Of a stretch of DNA of 64,000 bases, positions 17,841 through 25,143 are shown in pieces. Made by a program: the position numbers and the translations under genes. The DNA is from JAWLBM01 sp041687675 (GTDB lineage Bacteria > Pseudomonadota > Alphaproteobacteria > Rhizobiales > Pleomorphomonadaceae): positions 99,638 through 163,637 of the forward strand of contig JAWLBM010000005.1 in assembly GCA_041687675.1 (NCBI GenBank), read 5' to 3'. Within the stretch, counting starts at the first letter, position 1. The number at the start of each line of letters is the position of its first letter. Below the pieces are notes generated by a model that made no database searches, had not been told where the DNA came from, and worked only from the letters and a program-made list of their open reading frames with translations.

Positions 17841-18539
17841 TCAGTCTCCTGTATCTGTGGTGGACTCGGCCCTGTGGCGGGTTCGACTGGCCGATCCGAT
17901 GTAGACCATCGCAAGTATGGCAAAGATGTAGGCCTGTATGAGTCCCGTCAGAAGGCCCAGAATTTGCATCACGACGGGGAAGAAGAACGGCGCGACGGCG
18001 ATGAGGATGCCCACGATCATCGTGCCGCTCATCACGTTGCCGTAGAGCCGCACCGCCAGCGCGATGGTGCGCGACGCCTCGCTCACGATGTTGAAGGGCA
18101 GCATCAGCGGCGTAGGCTGGAGATACGTACGCAAGTAACCAACCAGCCCGCGCTCGCCGATGGAGAACAGCGGAACCGCCACCAGCACGCAGACTGCCAG
18201 TGCGACGGTGGTCGAGAGCGAGCCCGTCGGCGGCTGGTAGCCCGGCACCACCGCCAGCACGTTGGCCGTGGCGATGAACAGGAACAGCGTTCCGATGAAC
18301 GGCAGATAGCGGCCCGGCCGATCCGCGCCGACCTCTGCAATCTGGTCGCGGATGGTCGAGACGATCACCTCCAGCGCGACCTGCCAGCGCGACACGGTTT
18401 CCCGCTCGCTCAGGGGCGCCGTCACCATCCAGGAGCCGAGCACCAGGAGCACCATCACCACCCAGGTGAAGACGATCGTGGCGTTGAGCGACAGGCCGCG
18501 CCACTCGAAGATGATCCACGCATCCGGGCTTATTTCCAT
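17841..18539 (-). CDS. atpB: N-ATPase a subunit
   Basis: The 232-residue membrane stator subunit that provides the ion half-channels. It has about five to six helices; the essential arginine lies in ALAVRLYGNVMSG (about residue 165), and the last helix pair includes GLIQAYIFAILAMVYIGSA. It overlaps the end of atpR by 10 bases. The periplasmic loop between the first helices (SRWQVALEVIVSTIRDQI) is typical. Nothing is missing. Confidence 0.94.
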   Translation of the reverse strand: MEISPDAWIIFEWRGLSLNATIVFTWVVMVLLVLGSWMVTAPLSERETVSRWQVALEVIVSTIRDQIAEVGADRPGRYLPFIGTLFLFIATANVLAVVPGYQPPTGSLSTTVALAVCVLVAVPLFSIGERGLVGYLRTYLQPTPLMLPFNIVSEASRTIALAVRLYGNVMSGTMIVGILIAVAPFFFPVVMQILGLLTGLIQAYIFAILAMVYIGSASRTRHRAESTTDTGD

Positions 18540-18829
18540 GTGGTCTCCCCAGGTGCCTGGCGCCCCAGCAGGCGCGTTGCGGAGAGGCGTACGGCGATGA
18601 ACCCGGCCAGGCCCGCAAGCAGCCCCTCAGCCGGCACACCGATCGCGGCCGCCGCCGCCAACGTGCCGACCAGAAGCGCCGCCCGTGCAAGTGCAAGCCC
18701 GGCGAAGGCGAGGGCGCCAGCCCGTTCCTGCGGCAGGCGCCGCACAGCGGCCCACAAGAGGCCGAGATAGACCGCACCCATCGCGGCGCCCGCCAGCGCG
18801 CCGAGTGCAAGAGGGACGAGGTGGTTCAT
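18530..18829 (-). CDS. atpR: N-ATPase accessory membrane protein AtpR
   Basis: A 99-residue protein with three hydrophobic helices. It has an arginine in the middle of the second helix (LALARAALLVGTLAAAAA) and another in the third (GFIAVRLSATRLLG). AtpR is found only in N-ATPase operons and is thought to help assemble or protect the c ring through those arginines; this is a family proposal, not seen here. A clear GGAGG lies six bases before the ATG. Its presence, directly after atpQ, is one of the strongest markers of the operon type. Confidence 0.88.
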   Translation of the reverse strand: MNHLVPLALGALAGAAMGAVYLGLLWAAVRRLPQERAGALAFAGLALARAALLVGTLAAAAAIGVPAEGLLAGLAGFIAVRLSATRLLGRQAPGETTWK

Positions 18830-18859
18830 CCTGCACCTCCTGGCGGCCGGTGGTCCGGG

Positions 18860-19147
18860 TCAGTCACCGCGCCCCTCCCGCTGTATCCAGTACCAGGCGT
18901 GGAAGCCGCCGAGAATCGCGCCGCCGATGAGCAGCGTCAGCGTCCAGGACACCTCGCCCGGCCAGCGCCGGTCGATCCATGCCCCGAGCGCGATGCCGGC
19001 GACAACGGGAACCGCAACGGACCAGCCCACCAGCCCGAACATCCCCAGGCCGTACCACGGGCTTTGGCGGTGGCGCCTGCGGGCCTCCTCCATCTGCCGC
19101 GCCTTGCGCGTGATGGCGTCGGTCTCGCTGTCGCGGTTCCCGGTCAT
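18860..19147 (-). CDS. atpQ: N-ATPase accessory membrane protein AtpQ (AtpI-like)
   Basis: A 95-residue protein with a charged N-terminal helix and two membrane helices, GMFGLVGWSVAVPVVAGIALGAWID and WTLTLLIGGAILGGFHAWYWI. It is the N-ATPase counterpart of AtpI, a factor linked to c-ring assembly or magnesium handling in F-ATPases. The ATG overlaps the atpC stop (ATGA), so the genes are translationally coupled. Its exact role is unknown. Confidence 0.88.
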   Translation of the reverse strand: MTGNRDSETDAITRKARQMEEARRRHRQSPWYGLGMFGLVGWSVAVPVVAGIALGAWIDRRWPGEVSWTLTLLIGGAILGGFHAWYWIQREGRGD

Positions 19148-19536
19148 TGACCCGAAGCCCCGAGGTCGCGGAAACGGCGGATCATGCTGGCCTCCAGCCG
19201 TGCCAGTGCCGCGCGGGCGTCGCGCTCGTCCTCGTCGTGTCGACGAAACTCAGCCTCGACCCTGGCACGCAACTCCGTCAGGTCGTCGCCCTCGACCGCG
19301 CCGCGCACCGCGACCCGCACCTCGTCGCCACATTTCACCAGGAGTCCGGAGTTTACCGCGACGAAGCGCTCCGCGCCCCCCTCGGTCTCGTAGAGCAGGA
19401 TACCGGGCACCAGTTCGGTGACGAAATCGACATGACCCGGCAACATCCCGAAATGCCCGTCGGGCGCCTCGGCCACGATGCGGCGGACAGGGCGGTCGAC
19501 GCAAACGGCCATAGGGGTGATGACCTCAAGCCGCAC
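19144..19536 (-). CDS. atpC: N-ATPase epsilon subunit
   Basis: The 130-residue epsilon subunit of the central stalk. Motifs are the N-terminal beta-sandwich signature LEVITPMAVCVDRPVRRIVAEAPDGHFGMLPGH and a C-terminal helical hairpin (LARLEASMIRRFRDL). I chose the GTG at 19536: it has AGGAGG six bases upstream and overlaps the end of atpD by 11 bases. An ATG at 19566 would enlarge that overlap to 41 bases without a comparable binding site. The C-terminal helices are short and could still act in inhibition. Confidence 0.9.
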   Translation of the reverse strand: MRLEVITPMAVCVDRPVRRIVAEAPDGHFGMLPGHVDFVTELVPGILLYETEGGAERFVAVNSGLLVKCGDEVRVAVRGAVEGDDLTELRARVEAEFRRHDEDERDARAALARLEASMIRRFRDLGASGQ

Positions 19537-20926
19537 CGGTGGCCTCCTGACCGCCGAGGTCCGCAATCGACCCGATCATGTAGAAGTCCCCCTCGTCGCG
19601 ATCCGCGAAATCGCCGGACAGAATCCGCTCGCAGCTGTCCAGAGTCTCCCCAAGCGGCACGAAGCGACCGGGATTTCCGGTCATCGCCTCGGTTGAAAAG
19701 AACGGCTGGGTCAGGAACCGCTCCAGGCGGCGGGCCTGCCGCACGGTGGTGCGGTCGCGTTCGGACAGTTCCTCCAGGCCCAGCATCGCGATGATGTCCT
19801 TGAGTTCCTCGTATTCCGCCAGCGTGGTACGCACGTCGCGGGCGACTCGGTAGTGCTGCTGGCCGACGGTGCCGGGCGTCAGCATTCTCGAATAGGATTT
19901 CAGCGGGTCGATCGCGGGATAAAGCCCCTCGGACGCCTTCTTGCGCGACAGCACGATGGAAGCCGAGAGATGCGCGAACGTATGGGTGGCCGCCGGATCG
20001 GTGAAATCGTCGGCGGGCACATAGACAGCCTGAATGGATGTCATCGTGCCCCTGTCCGTCGAACAAATCCGTTCCTCCAGGTCGGCCAGTTCGGTGCCCA
20101 GCGTGGGTTGATAGCCCACCCGGCTGGGAATGCGGCCCAGGAGGCCCGACACTTCGGCGCCCGCCTGAACGAAGCGGAAGATGTTGTCGATCAGCACCAG
20201 CACGTTGCGGCGCAGGTCGTCGCGGAAATACTCGGCCATTGTCAGGGCTGCATGCCCGACGCGGAAGCGCACGCCCGGGCTTTCGTTCATCTGCCCGAAC
20301 ATCATCACCGTGTTTTCCAGGACGCCCGCCTCGCCCATCTCGCGATAAAGTTCCTCGGCCTCGCGGGAGCGCTCGCCGATCCCGCAAAAGAGACTTACTC
20401 CGTCGTATTCGGCGACCATGTTGTGGATCATCTCGGTGATCAGCACCGTCTTGCCCACGCCAGCGCCGCCGAACAGGCCCGCCTTGCCGCCGCGCTCGAG
20501 CGGGCTGAGCAGGTCGATAGCCTTGATCCCGGTCTCGAAGATCGCGCCTTCGACCCGTCGTTCGGACAGCGGCACGGGCGCGCGCAGGATCGGTCGGCGG
20601 GGAAGATCGGCGAGCGGCGGGCCGTTGTCGATCGTCTCGCCGAAGACGTTGAACATCCGCCCCAGCACCGCTTCGCCCACCGGCACGTCGATTGGACCGC
20701 CGGTGTCCCGCACCGCAAGTCCGATGCGCAGGTCGGGCCCGGGATTGAGGATCAGCCCGCGGGCGATGCCATTGCCGGGCAGGGCGGCGACCTCGATGAC
20801 GATCTCGGGATCTCCGAGCGTCACCAGCCGGGTCGAGATCGCGGGCAACTGTCCCTCGAACCGGATGTCGGCGATGCCGCCGCCCAGTCTCACGATGTGT
20901 CCGATATGCGTCTCGCGTTTCGCCAT
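19526..20926 (-). CDS. atpD: N-ATPase beta subunit
   Basis: First gene of the N-ATPase operon and the catalytic subunit, 466 residues. It contains Walker A LFGGAGVGKTVLITEM, GIGERSREAEELYREM, the catalytic-glutamate region around FCGIGERSREAEE, VLVLIDNIFRF (Walker B) and the C-terminal GLEELSERD loop in place of the usual DELSEED. The start MAKRETHIGHIVRLGGG at 20926 agrees with the family; the longer frame only adds upstream sequence. The operon order D-C-Q-R-B-E-F-A-G defines the N-ATPase type. The gene is divergent from the transporter gene at 21071. Confidence 0.96.
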   Translation of the reverse strand: MAKRETHIGHIVRLGGGIADIRFEGQLPAISTRLVTLGDPEIVIEVAALPGNGIARGLILNPGPDLRIGLAVRDTGGPIDVPVGEAVLGRMFNVFGETIDNGPPLADLPRRPILRAPVPLSERRVEGAIFETGIKAIDLLSPLERGGKAGLFGGAGVGKTVLITEMIHNMVAEYDGVSLFCGIGERSREAEELYREMGEAGVLENTVMMFGQMNESPGVRFRVGHAALTMAEYFRDDLRRNVLVLIDNIFRFVQAGAEVSGLLGRIPSRVGYQPTLGTELADLEERICSTDRGTMTSIQAVYVPADDFTDPAATHTFAHLSASIVLSRKKASEGLYPAIDPLKSYSRMLTPGTVGQQHYRVARDVRTTLAEYEELKDIIAMLGLEELSERDRTTVRQARRLERFLTQPFFSTEAMTGNPGRFVPLGETLDSCERILSGDFADRDEGDFYMIGSIADLGGQEATGAA

Positions 20927-21070
20927 CCTCGGGCTTCTTCCAAATGCGACTTGTTCCTTCAGTCCCGGGCGGCGAGGATACACCCTAGGTCATGACGCGC
21001 CAGTCGCGGACACGTCCGATGCCCAGCCGCCGAGGTATTTCGAGCCGGCGCTGACACAGGGTTGAGGCGC

Positions 21071-21886
21071 ATGTTCAAGGAAGCCGACCTCGATCATACC
21101 GATGAGAAGCATGTCGACGATTACGCGAACGTGTCCTCGTCGGTCATCTTCGAGGCGATTCGCCGGGAGGGCGAGCACGAACTGTCGCGGCCCGCCAGCG
21201 CGCTGTGGTGGTCGGGTGTCTCGGCCGGGCTGGCGATCAGCACCTCGGTGCTGTGCAAGGGTTTCCTCGCTTCGATCCTGCCGCATGAGGACTGGGCCGC
21301 GGGCGTCTCCAACCTGGGCTACGCGTTGGGGTTCCTGATCGTGATCCTCGGGCGGATGCAACTGTTCACCGAAAACACGATCACGCCGATCCTGCCGTTG
21401 TTCCTCGCCCCCACGCGCGCAAACTTCGCCAAGACAGCGCGGCTCTGGGGTATCGTGTTCGTGGCCAACCTCGTGGGCTGTTTCGTAGCCGCCCTCGTGC
21501 TCGTGCATGGTCACATCCTGCCGGAGGCGCGGTTCGAGGGCATCGTGTCCATATCGCGCCATTACGCCGAGGCAACGCCCTTCCAGCATTTCGCCTGGGG
21601 CATCCCGGCGGGCTTTCTCATCGCCGCGCTGGTCTGGATCCTTCCGCGCATGGAGAGTGCAGGCGAGGTGCTGATGATCGTGATCATCACCTATGCGATC
21701 GGGCTCGGGGGCATGTCTCACGTGGTGGCCGGATCGACCGAGTTGTTCGTGCTTGTCGCGCTCGGCGAGCTCGGGCTCGGTGCCGCGGTTCTTGGCGGCA
21801 TTCTTCCGGCCTTCGCCGGCAACGTCCTCGGCGGCACCGGCATCTTCACGGCACTCACATACGCGCAGGTGCGCGAGGAGATCTGA
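21071..21886 (+). CDS. Formate/nitrite transporter family protein
   Basis: A 271-residue FNT-family membrane channel with six helices. It has the family features KGFLASILP, GYALGFLIVILGRMQLFTENTITPILP, and a C-terminal GGMSHVVAGSTELFVL and GGILPAFAGNVLGGTGIFTALTYAQVREEI. Members conduct formate, nitrite or related small anions with protons; this one resembles the YfdC-like branch whose substrate is unknown. I chose the ATG at 21071; a TTG at 21062 is possible. It is transcribed away from the N-ATPase operon across a 144-base intergenic region that probably holds both promoters. Confidence 0.87.
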   Translation: MFKEADLDHTDEKHVDDYANVSSSVIFEAIRREGEHELSRPASALWWSGVSAGLAISTSVLCKGFLASILPHEDWAAGVSNLGYALGFLIVILGRMQLFTENTITPILPLFLAPTRANFAKTARLWGIVFVANLVGCFVAALVLVHGHILPEARFEGIVSISRHYAEATPFQHFAWGIPAGFLIAALVWILPRMESAGEVLMIVIITYAIGLGGMSHVVAGSTELFVLVALGELGLGAAVLGGILPAFAGNVLGGTGIFTALTYAQVREEI

Positions 21887-22088
21887 GGCGCCCGTGCCGC
21901 TTGGTCCTGCCGCGCCAGCCCCTCGGGCACGGTGCAGATCGCGACTGCGGTCGCGATGAAGGCGCCCGGCCCCGCCGAGCCTGCGAAGGAGACGCCGAAC
22001 CTTCGGCGCAGGCAGTCCGCGCTCATGATCCCGAGGATCGGCAGCCCTTCGCGAAGGCCACGGCCGCCGTGGCGGCCGCGGCGTTCGA

Positions 22089-22565
22089 TCAGTTCGCGGA
22101 GGCGTCCTCGTCCGCCGCGGTCCATGCGTCCGAGAAAGCCATCCAGGCATTGGAAAAGCCGGTCCTCAACTCGTCCCATGCGCTGCTTGTCCCGGTTTCG
22201 AGAGCGCCAAACCGCTCGCCAAGGCGGTTGCGGGCAGCCCGCAGGTCCTGCAGCCTGGCCCGTGCGGTTGCGCGCGCGGCCTCCGACATCTCGGCCCAGT
22301 TCTCGCGAAGCGCTTCTTCACGCCGCGCGATCTCGGCGTCGAGACGGTTCAGCGCCTCGCGCGCCTCAGCGAGGGCCTTGTCGCGCTCCTGCTCCGAATA
22401 GGCGGCGATGGCGCTCATCGCCTCCGAGATCTCGGCTCGAACCTCCTCGGTCGTCACTGTCGGGCCCGCATCCTGAGCGGCGGCGGGCAGGGTGAAGATC
22501 AAGGCTGCTCCGGCGATCGCTGCGGCACGCAGCGGCGCGAGGAGAAGATCACGCGCGAGCGTCAC
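22089..22565 (-). CDS. Secreted coiled-coil protein with AWxELRxGFxxAW tail
   Basis: A 158-residue protein of unknown function. A signal peptide ends LIFTLPAAAQ (about residue 31). A long charged helix follows (EEVRAEISEAM to LQDLRAARNRLG), and the tail has AWDELRTGFSNAWMAFSDAW. I chose the GTG at 22565, which overlaps the stop of the preceding coiled-coil gene (GTGA). The tail motif strongly resembles AWSDMRSGFDKAWDSISSAF in the protein encoded directly upstream, so the two are related: one cytosolic, one exported. Both lie between the N-ATPase/FNT block and a cupin gene. Confidence 0.7.
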   Translation of the reverse strand: MTLARDLLLAPLRAAAIAGAALIFTLPAAAQDAGPTVTTEEVRAEISEAMSAIAAYSEQERDKALAEAREALNRLDAEIARREEALRENWAEMSEAARATARARLQDLRAARNRLGERFGALETGTSSAWDELRTGFSNAWMAFSDAWTAADEDASAN

Positions 22566-22855
22566 TTGGTCTTGAACCGTGCCATTGCGCTGTCGAAAGC
22601 ACTGGAGATGCTGTCCCATGCCTTGTCGAATCCCGACCTCATGTCGGACCAGGCGTCGTCGCTCGCCGCGCGCAATTCCTTCAGCTTCGCTTCGGCATCG
22701 TCACGCTGCGAGCGCATCTGGTCGAGTTGCTTCTGGTACTCGATCTTCGCATCGGCCTGGGCCTCGTCAAGTTGCGCCTTCATCTTGTCGATTTCGGCGT
22801 TCCACTGGTCGATCTGGGCCTTGGCCTTTTCGATATACTGGTCACGTTCGGACAT
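22562..22855 (-). CDS. Coiled-coil stress protein, sll1863-like
   Basis: A 97-residue highly charged helical protein beginning MSERDQYIEKAKAQIDQWNA. It consists of one long coiled coil (about 5-75) and a tail with AWSDMRSGFDKAWDSISSAF. It resembles the sll1863-type small coiled-coil proteins associated with stress responses. AAGGAG stands upstream of the ATG at 22855. It is the first gene of a two-gene minus-strand unit with the secreted paralogue, and is divergent from the cupin gene. Confidence 0.7.
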   Translation of the reverse strand: MSERDQYIEKAKAQIDQWNAEIDKMKAQLDEAQADAKIEYQKQLDQMRSQRDDAEAKLKELRAASDDAWSDMRSGFDKAWDSISSAFDSAMARFKTK

Positions 22856-22917
22856 GTGCTGCTCCTTGGGTTGGCCGCTATTTGAGAAATCATGCAATGC
22901 AATATTATCGTATTGTC

Positions 22918-22937
22918 CACTAACGGTATAGTGTTAG
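22918..22937. promoter_or_regulatory. Operator-like inverted repeats in a divergent promoter region
   Basis: In the AT-rich gap between the coiled-coil gene (minus) and the cupin gene (plus), CACTAACGGTATAGTGTTAG contains two overlapping inverted repeats, CACTA...TAGTG and CTAAC...GTTAG. This fits a regulator site controlling both directions, but no regulator gene is adjacent, so function is inference. Confidence 0.35.
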
Positions 22938-22984
22938 AATCTGCGAGGCGTGGCGGTAGAGGCGGCGCGAGGAGAACCAATGCG

Positions 22985-23362
22985 ATGTCCGAGATGCAGC
23001 TTTTGACGTTTCCCGTCGTCGACCTTGCCCGCGAGAACGAGGAGTTTCGCAAGGTCCTGTGGACCGGCGACAAGACGCAACTCGTGTTGATGGCGATCCC
23101 CGAGGGCGGCGAGATCGGCGGCGAGGTGCACAAGGGCCACGACCAGTTGCTATATTTCGTCGCGGGCTCCGGCGTTGCGAAGATCGGCGAAACCGAGTGC
23201 AAGGTCGCAGGGGGCGACGTCAGCATCGTACCCTCGGGCGTCTTCCACAACTTCCGCAACACCGGGTCGGGAATGCTGAAGCTCTTCACCACCTACAGCC
23301 CGCCCGAGCACGAGCCCGGGACCGAGCACGCCACAAAGGCCGAGGCCGAGTCGGGCGAATGA
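22985..23362 (+). CDS. Cupin-domain protein
   Basis: A 125-residue single-domain cupin. Cupin motif 1 is seen as GGEIGGEVHKGHDQLLYFVAGSG, with H52 and H55 (roughly) as metal ligands and a glutamate between; motif 2 is VPSGVFHNFRNTG. Small cupins of this form bind a divalent metal and can be isomerases, dioxygenases or simple stabilising proteins, so no reaction can be assigned. The start at 22985 follows AGGAGAACCA. It lies between the coiled-coil pair and the DUF2254 gene, suggesting membership of the same accessory block. Confidence 0.8.
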   Translation: MSEMQLLTFPVVDLARENEEFRKVLWTGDKTQLVLMAIPEGGEIGGEVHKGHDQLLYFVAGSGVAKIGETECKVAGGDVSIVPSGVFHNFRNTGSGMLKLFTTYSPPEHEPGTEHATKAEAESGE

Positions 23363-23497
23363 GCAGGCCAGGAGTAACGCCCGTTCTGGTGGAGGGGTCG
23401 GGCGGCGCCTGTTCGAACCGGCTCGGACTTCAATGCAGCCGGCGACGAAACGCTGGCATGACGGGGGCGTGGGGCAGGTGAAGGGGGTCGGGGCCGC

Positions 23498-24811
23498 ATG
23501 ATCTCGCGATACGCCTGGTATCTGCGCGAGACCCTCAAGAAGGTCTGGGTCCGGGTCGTCGGTTTTGCGATCCTGGCGTTTCTGGCGGCCGGGCTCGCCC
23601 GTGTCCTGTCGCCCTACCTGCCTCAGGCGCTCGCGCTTCAGACCGGGTCCGAGGCCGTTCAGCAACTCCTCGGCATCCTGACCTCGTCGATGCTCGCAGT
23701 GACGACCTTCTCGCTTTCCATTGCCGTCGCGGCCTTCGCTGCGGCCGCCGGGTCAGCCACGCCGCGCGCGACGATTCTTCTTCAGCAGGACCGGACGACG
23801 CAGAACGTTTTGGCCACGTTCCTCGGCGCCTTCCTGTTCGGCCTCGTCGGTCTCATCGCGCTCCACGCCAATTTCTACGACGCATCCGGCAAGGTGGTCG
23901 TGTTCCTGTTCACAATCGTCGTGATCGGGCTTGTCGTCCTGGCGCTGATCCGGTGGATCGGCCACCTGATGCAGTTCGGACGGATGGGCGACACTCTCGA
24001 CCGCGTCGAGCGGGCGGCCGCCGATGCGCTCGCACGGCGCCTGGAAAATCCGTTCCTGGGCGGCCGGCGCATGACTGACACCCAGCCCGAGCAATGTCAG
24101 GTCCTGTCGGCGACGGACACCGGCTATATCCAGCACGTGGACATGCAGGCGCTCCAGGGCTGCGCCGAAAGCTTCGACGGCAGGATCTTCATGCTCCGGC
24201 TTCCCGGAAGCTTCGTCGCGCCGGGCGTGCCGCTCCTCTCCGTCTCCGGAGCATCGCTGGACGACGAGCAAGCCGCCACAGTGCGCCGGGCCTTCACGAT
24301 CGGAGCGCGGCGCACCTTCGAGGACGATCCGCGCTTCGGCCTCATCGTCCTGACCGAGATCGCCTCGCGCGCGCTGTCGTCGGCGATCAACGACCCGGGC
24401 ACGGCGATCGACATCCTTGGGCGTCACGTCCGCATTCTCTCGCAATGGAGCACGCGAGACGAAGGCGCGATCAGGTTCGACCGCGTCTACGTGCCCCCGA
24501 TCAATGTGCGGGACGCCATCGAAGACGCATTTCGCCCCATCGCACGGGATGGCGCCTCCGTCTCGGAGGTCCAGATCAGGCTGCAGAAGTCGCTGGACGC
24601 GCTGTGCCACGGCGCCCCCGCCATATTCGGGCCATCCTGCGAGGCCATGTCCCGCGAGGCGCTGGAACGGCTTGAGGCCGGCACGCTCCTGCCCTCGGAG
24701 ATGGCGGCCATCCGTTCCGCCGCGCCGGGGTGGGGCGGGCGCGCGCAGGATGCGCACGCCGCCGCTTCTGGAACGATGCCGGTCCTCGGGGCGGGCGCCC
24801 AAGCCCCGTGA
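23498..24811 (+). CDS. DUF2254 membrane protein
   Basis: A 437-residue predicted membrane protein. Four helices in the N-terminal half (VVGFAILAFLAAGLARVL; SSMLAVTTFSLSIAVAAFAAAAG; FLGAFLFGLVGLIALHA; VVVFLFTIVVIGLVVLALI) precede a long cytosolic or periplasmic part. That part includes LIVLTEIASRALSSAINDPGTAIDIL and FDRVYVPPINVRDAI, both characteristic of DUF2254. The function of this family is unknown. It is the last plus-strand gene before the island's left boundary at 24978. Confidence 0.85.
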   Translation: MISRYAWYLRETLKKVWVRVVGFAILAFLAAGLARVLSPYLPQALALQTGSEAVQQLLGILTSSMLAVTTFSLSIAVAAFAAAAGSATPRATILLQQDRTTQNVLATFLGAFLFGLVGLIALHANFYDASGKVVVFLFTIVVIGLVVLALIRWIGHLMQFGRMGDTLDRVERAAADALARRLENPFLGGRRMTDTQPEQCQVLSATDTGYIQHVDMQALQGCAESFDGRIFMLRLPGSFVAPGVPLLSVSGASLDDEQAATVRRAFTIGARRTFEDDPRFGLIVLTEIASRALSSAINDPGTAIDILGRHVRILSQWSTRDEGAIRFDRVYVPPINVRDAIEDAFRPIARDGASVSEVQIRLQKSLDALCHGAPAIFGPSCEAMSREALERLEAGTLLPSEMAAIRSAAPGWGGRAQDAHAAASGTMPVLGAGAQAP

Positions 24812-24977
24812 AGCGGTTCGAACATCCCAAGAGCCCCGTTCCCCCGTCCATGCTGGGAGAAGGCAGGCGCGGTCAACGTCCTGGAGGGCTCTGTCCTGCT
24901 GGGGTATGACGGCCGAGAGTGGGGCCGCGATAACCTGCGGCTTTGAAAGCGCAGACCTTCCGGACATTCAGCCGAAC

Positions 24978-24995
24978 AGAATGGTGTCCGCGGCG
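24978..24995. repeat. Left attachment site (attL)
   Basis: AGAATGGTGTCCGCGGCG, identical to 39799-39816 at the tRNA-Arg 3' end. Identity stops abruptly on both sides, as expected for the crossover core. The tRNA is not continued here, which shows this is the displaced copy. Confidence 0.88.
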
Positions 24996-25116
24996 TCCAC
25001 CAAACCATGATCCGAGCCTGTTCGTCGCAGTCCGGGAATTGTGCGGCAAAGCAGGGGATTACGCCGGGGTACGTCTTCATCTGTCCGCATCGATTCGCTA
25101 CAATCCGTGAAATTGA

Positions 25117-25137
25117 GTGGGGCCGTAAGTGGGGCCG
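25117..25137 (+). repeat. Integrase arm-type site candidate, left end
   Basis: Two direct copies of TGGGGCCG separated by TAAG, 122 bp inside attL. A near-identical pair (19 of 21 bases) lies 51 bp inside attR at 39728-39748. Tandem sites flanking the core on both sides are the pattern of arm-type sites for a tyrosine recombinase. This role is inference. Confidence 0.5.
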
Positions 25138-25143
25138 GTGCGA

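Larger units (their letters stand above)
24812..25143 (+). other. Intergenic region holding the left island boundary
   Basis: This 332-bp gap contains no gene I can support. It includes attL (24978-24995) and, inside the island, a tandem TGGGGCCG pair at 25117-25137 just before the integrase start. One more single GTGGGGCCG copy lies outside the island near 24919. Confidence 0.5.

Noticed and set aside
14338..24811. N-ATPase block as part of the tRNA-Arg island
   Set aside because: The 18-bp att repeat is at 24978, and I find no third copy near 14.1-14.3 kb. The block may itself be laterally acquired but lies outside the island boundary.
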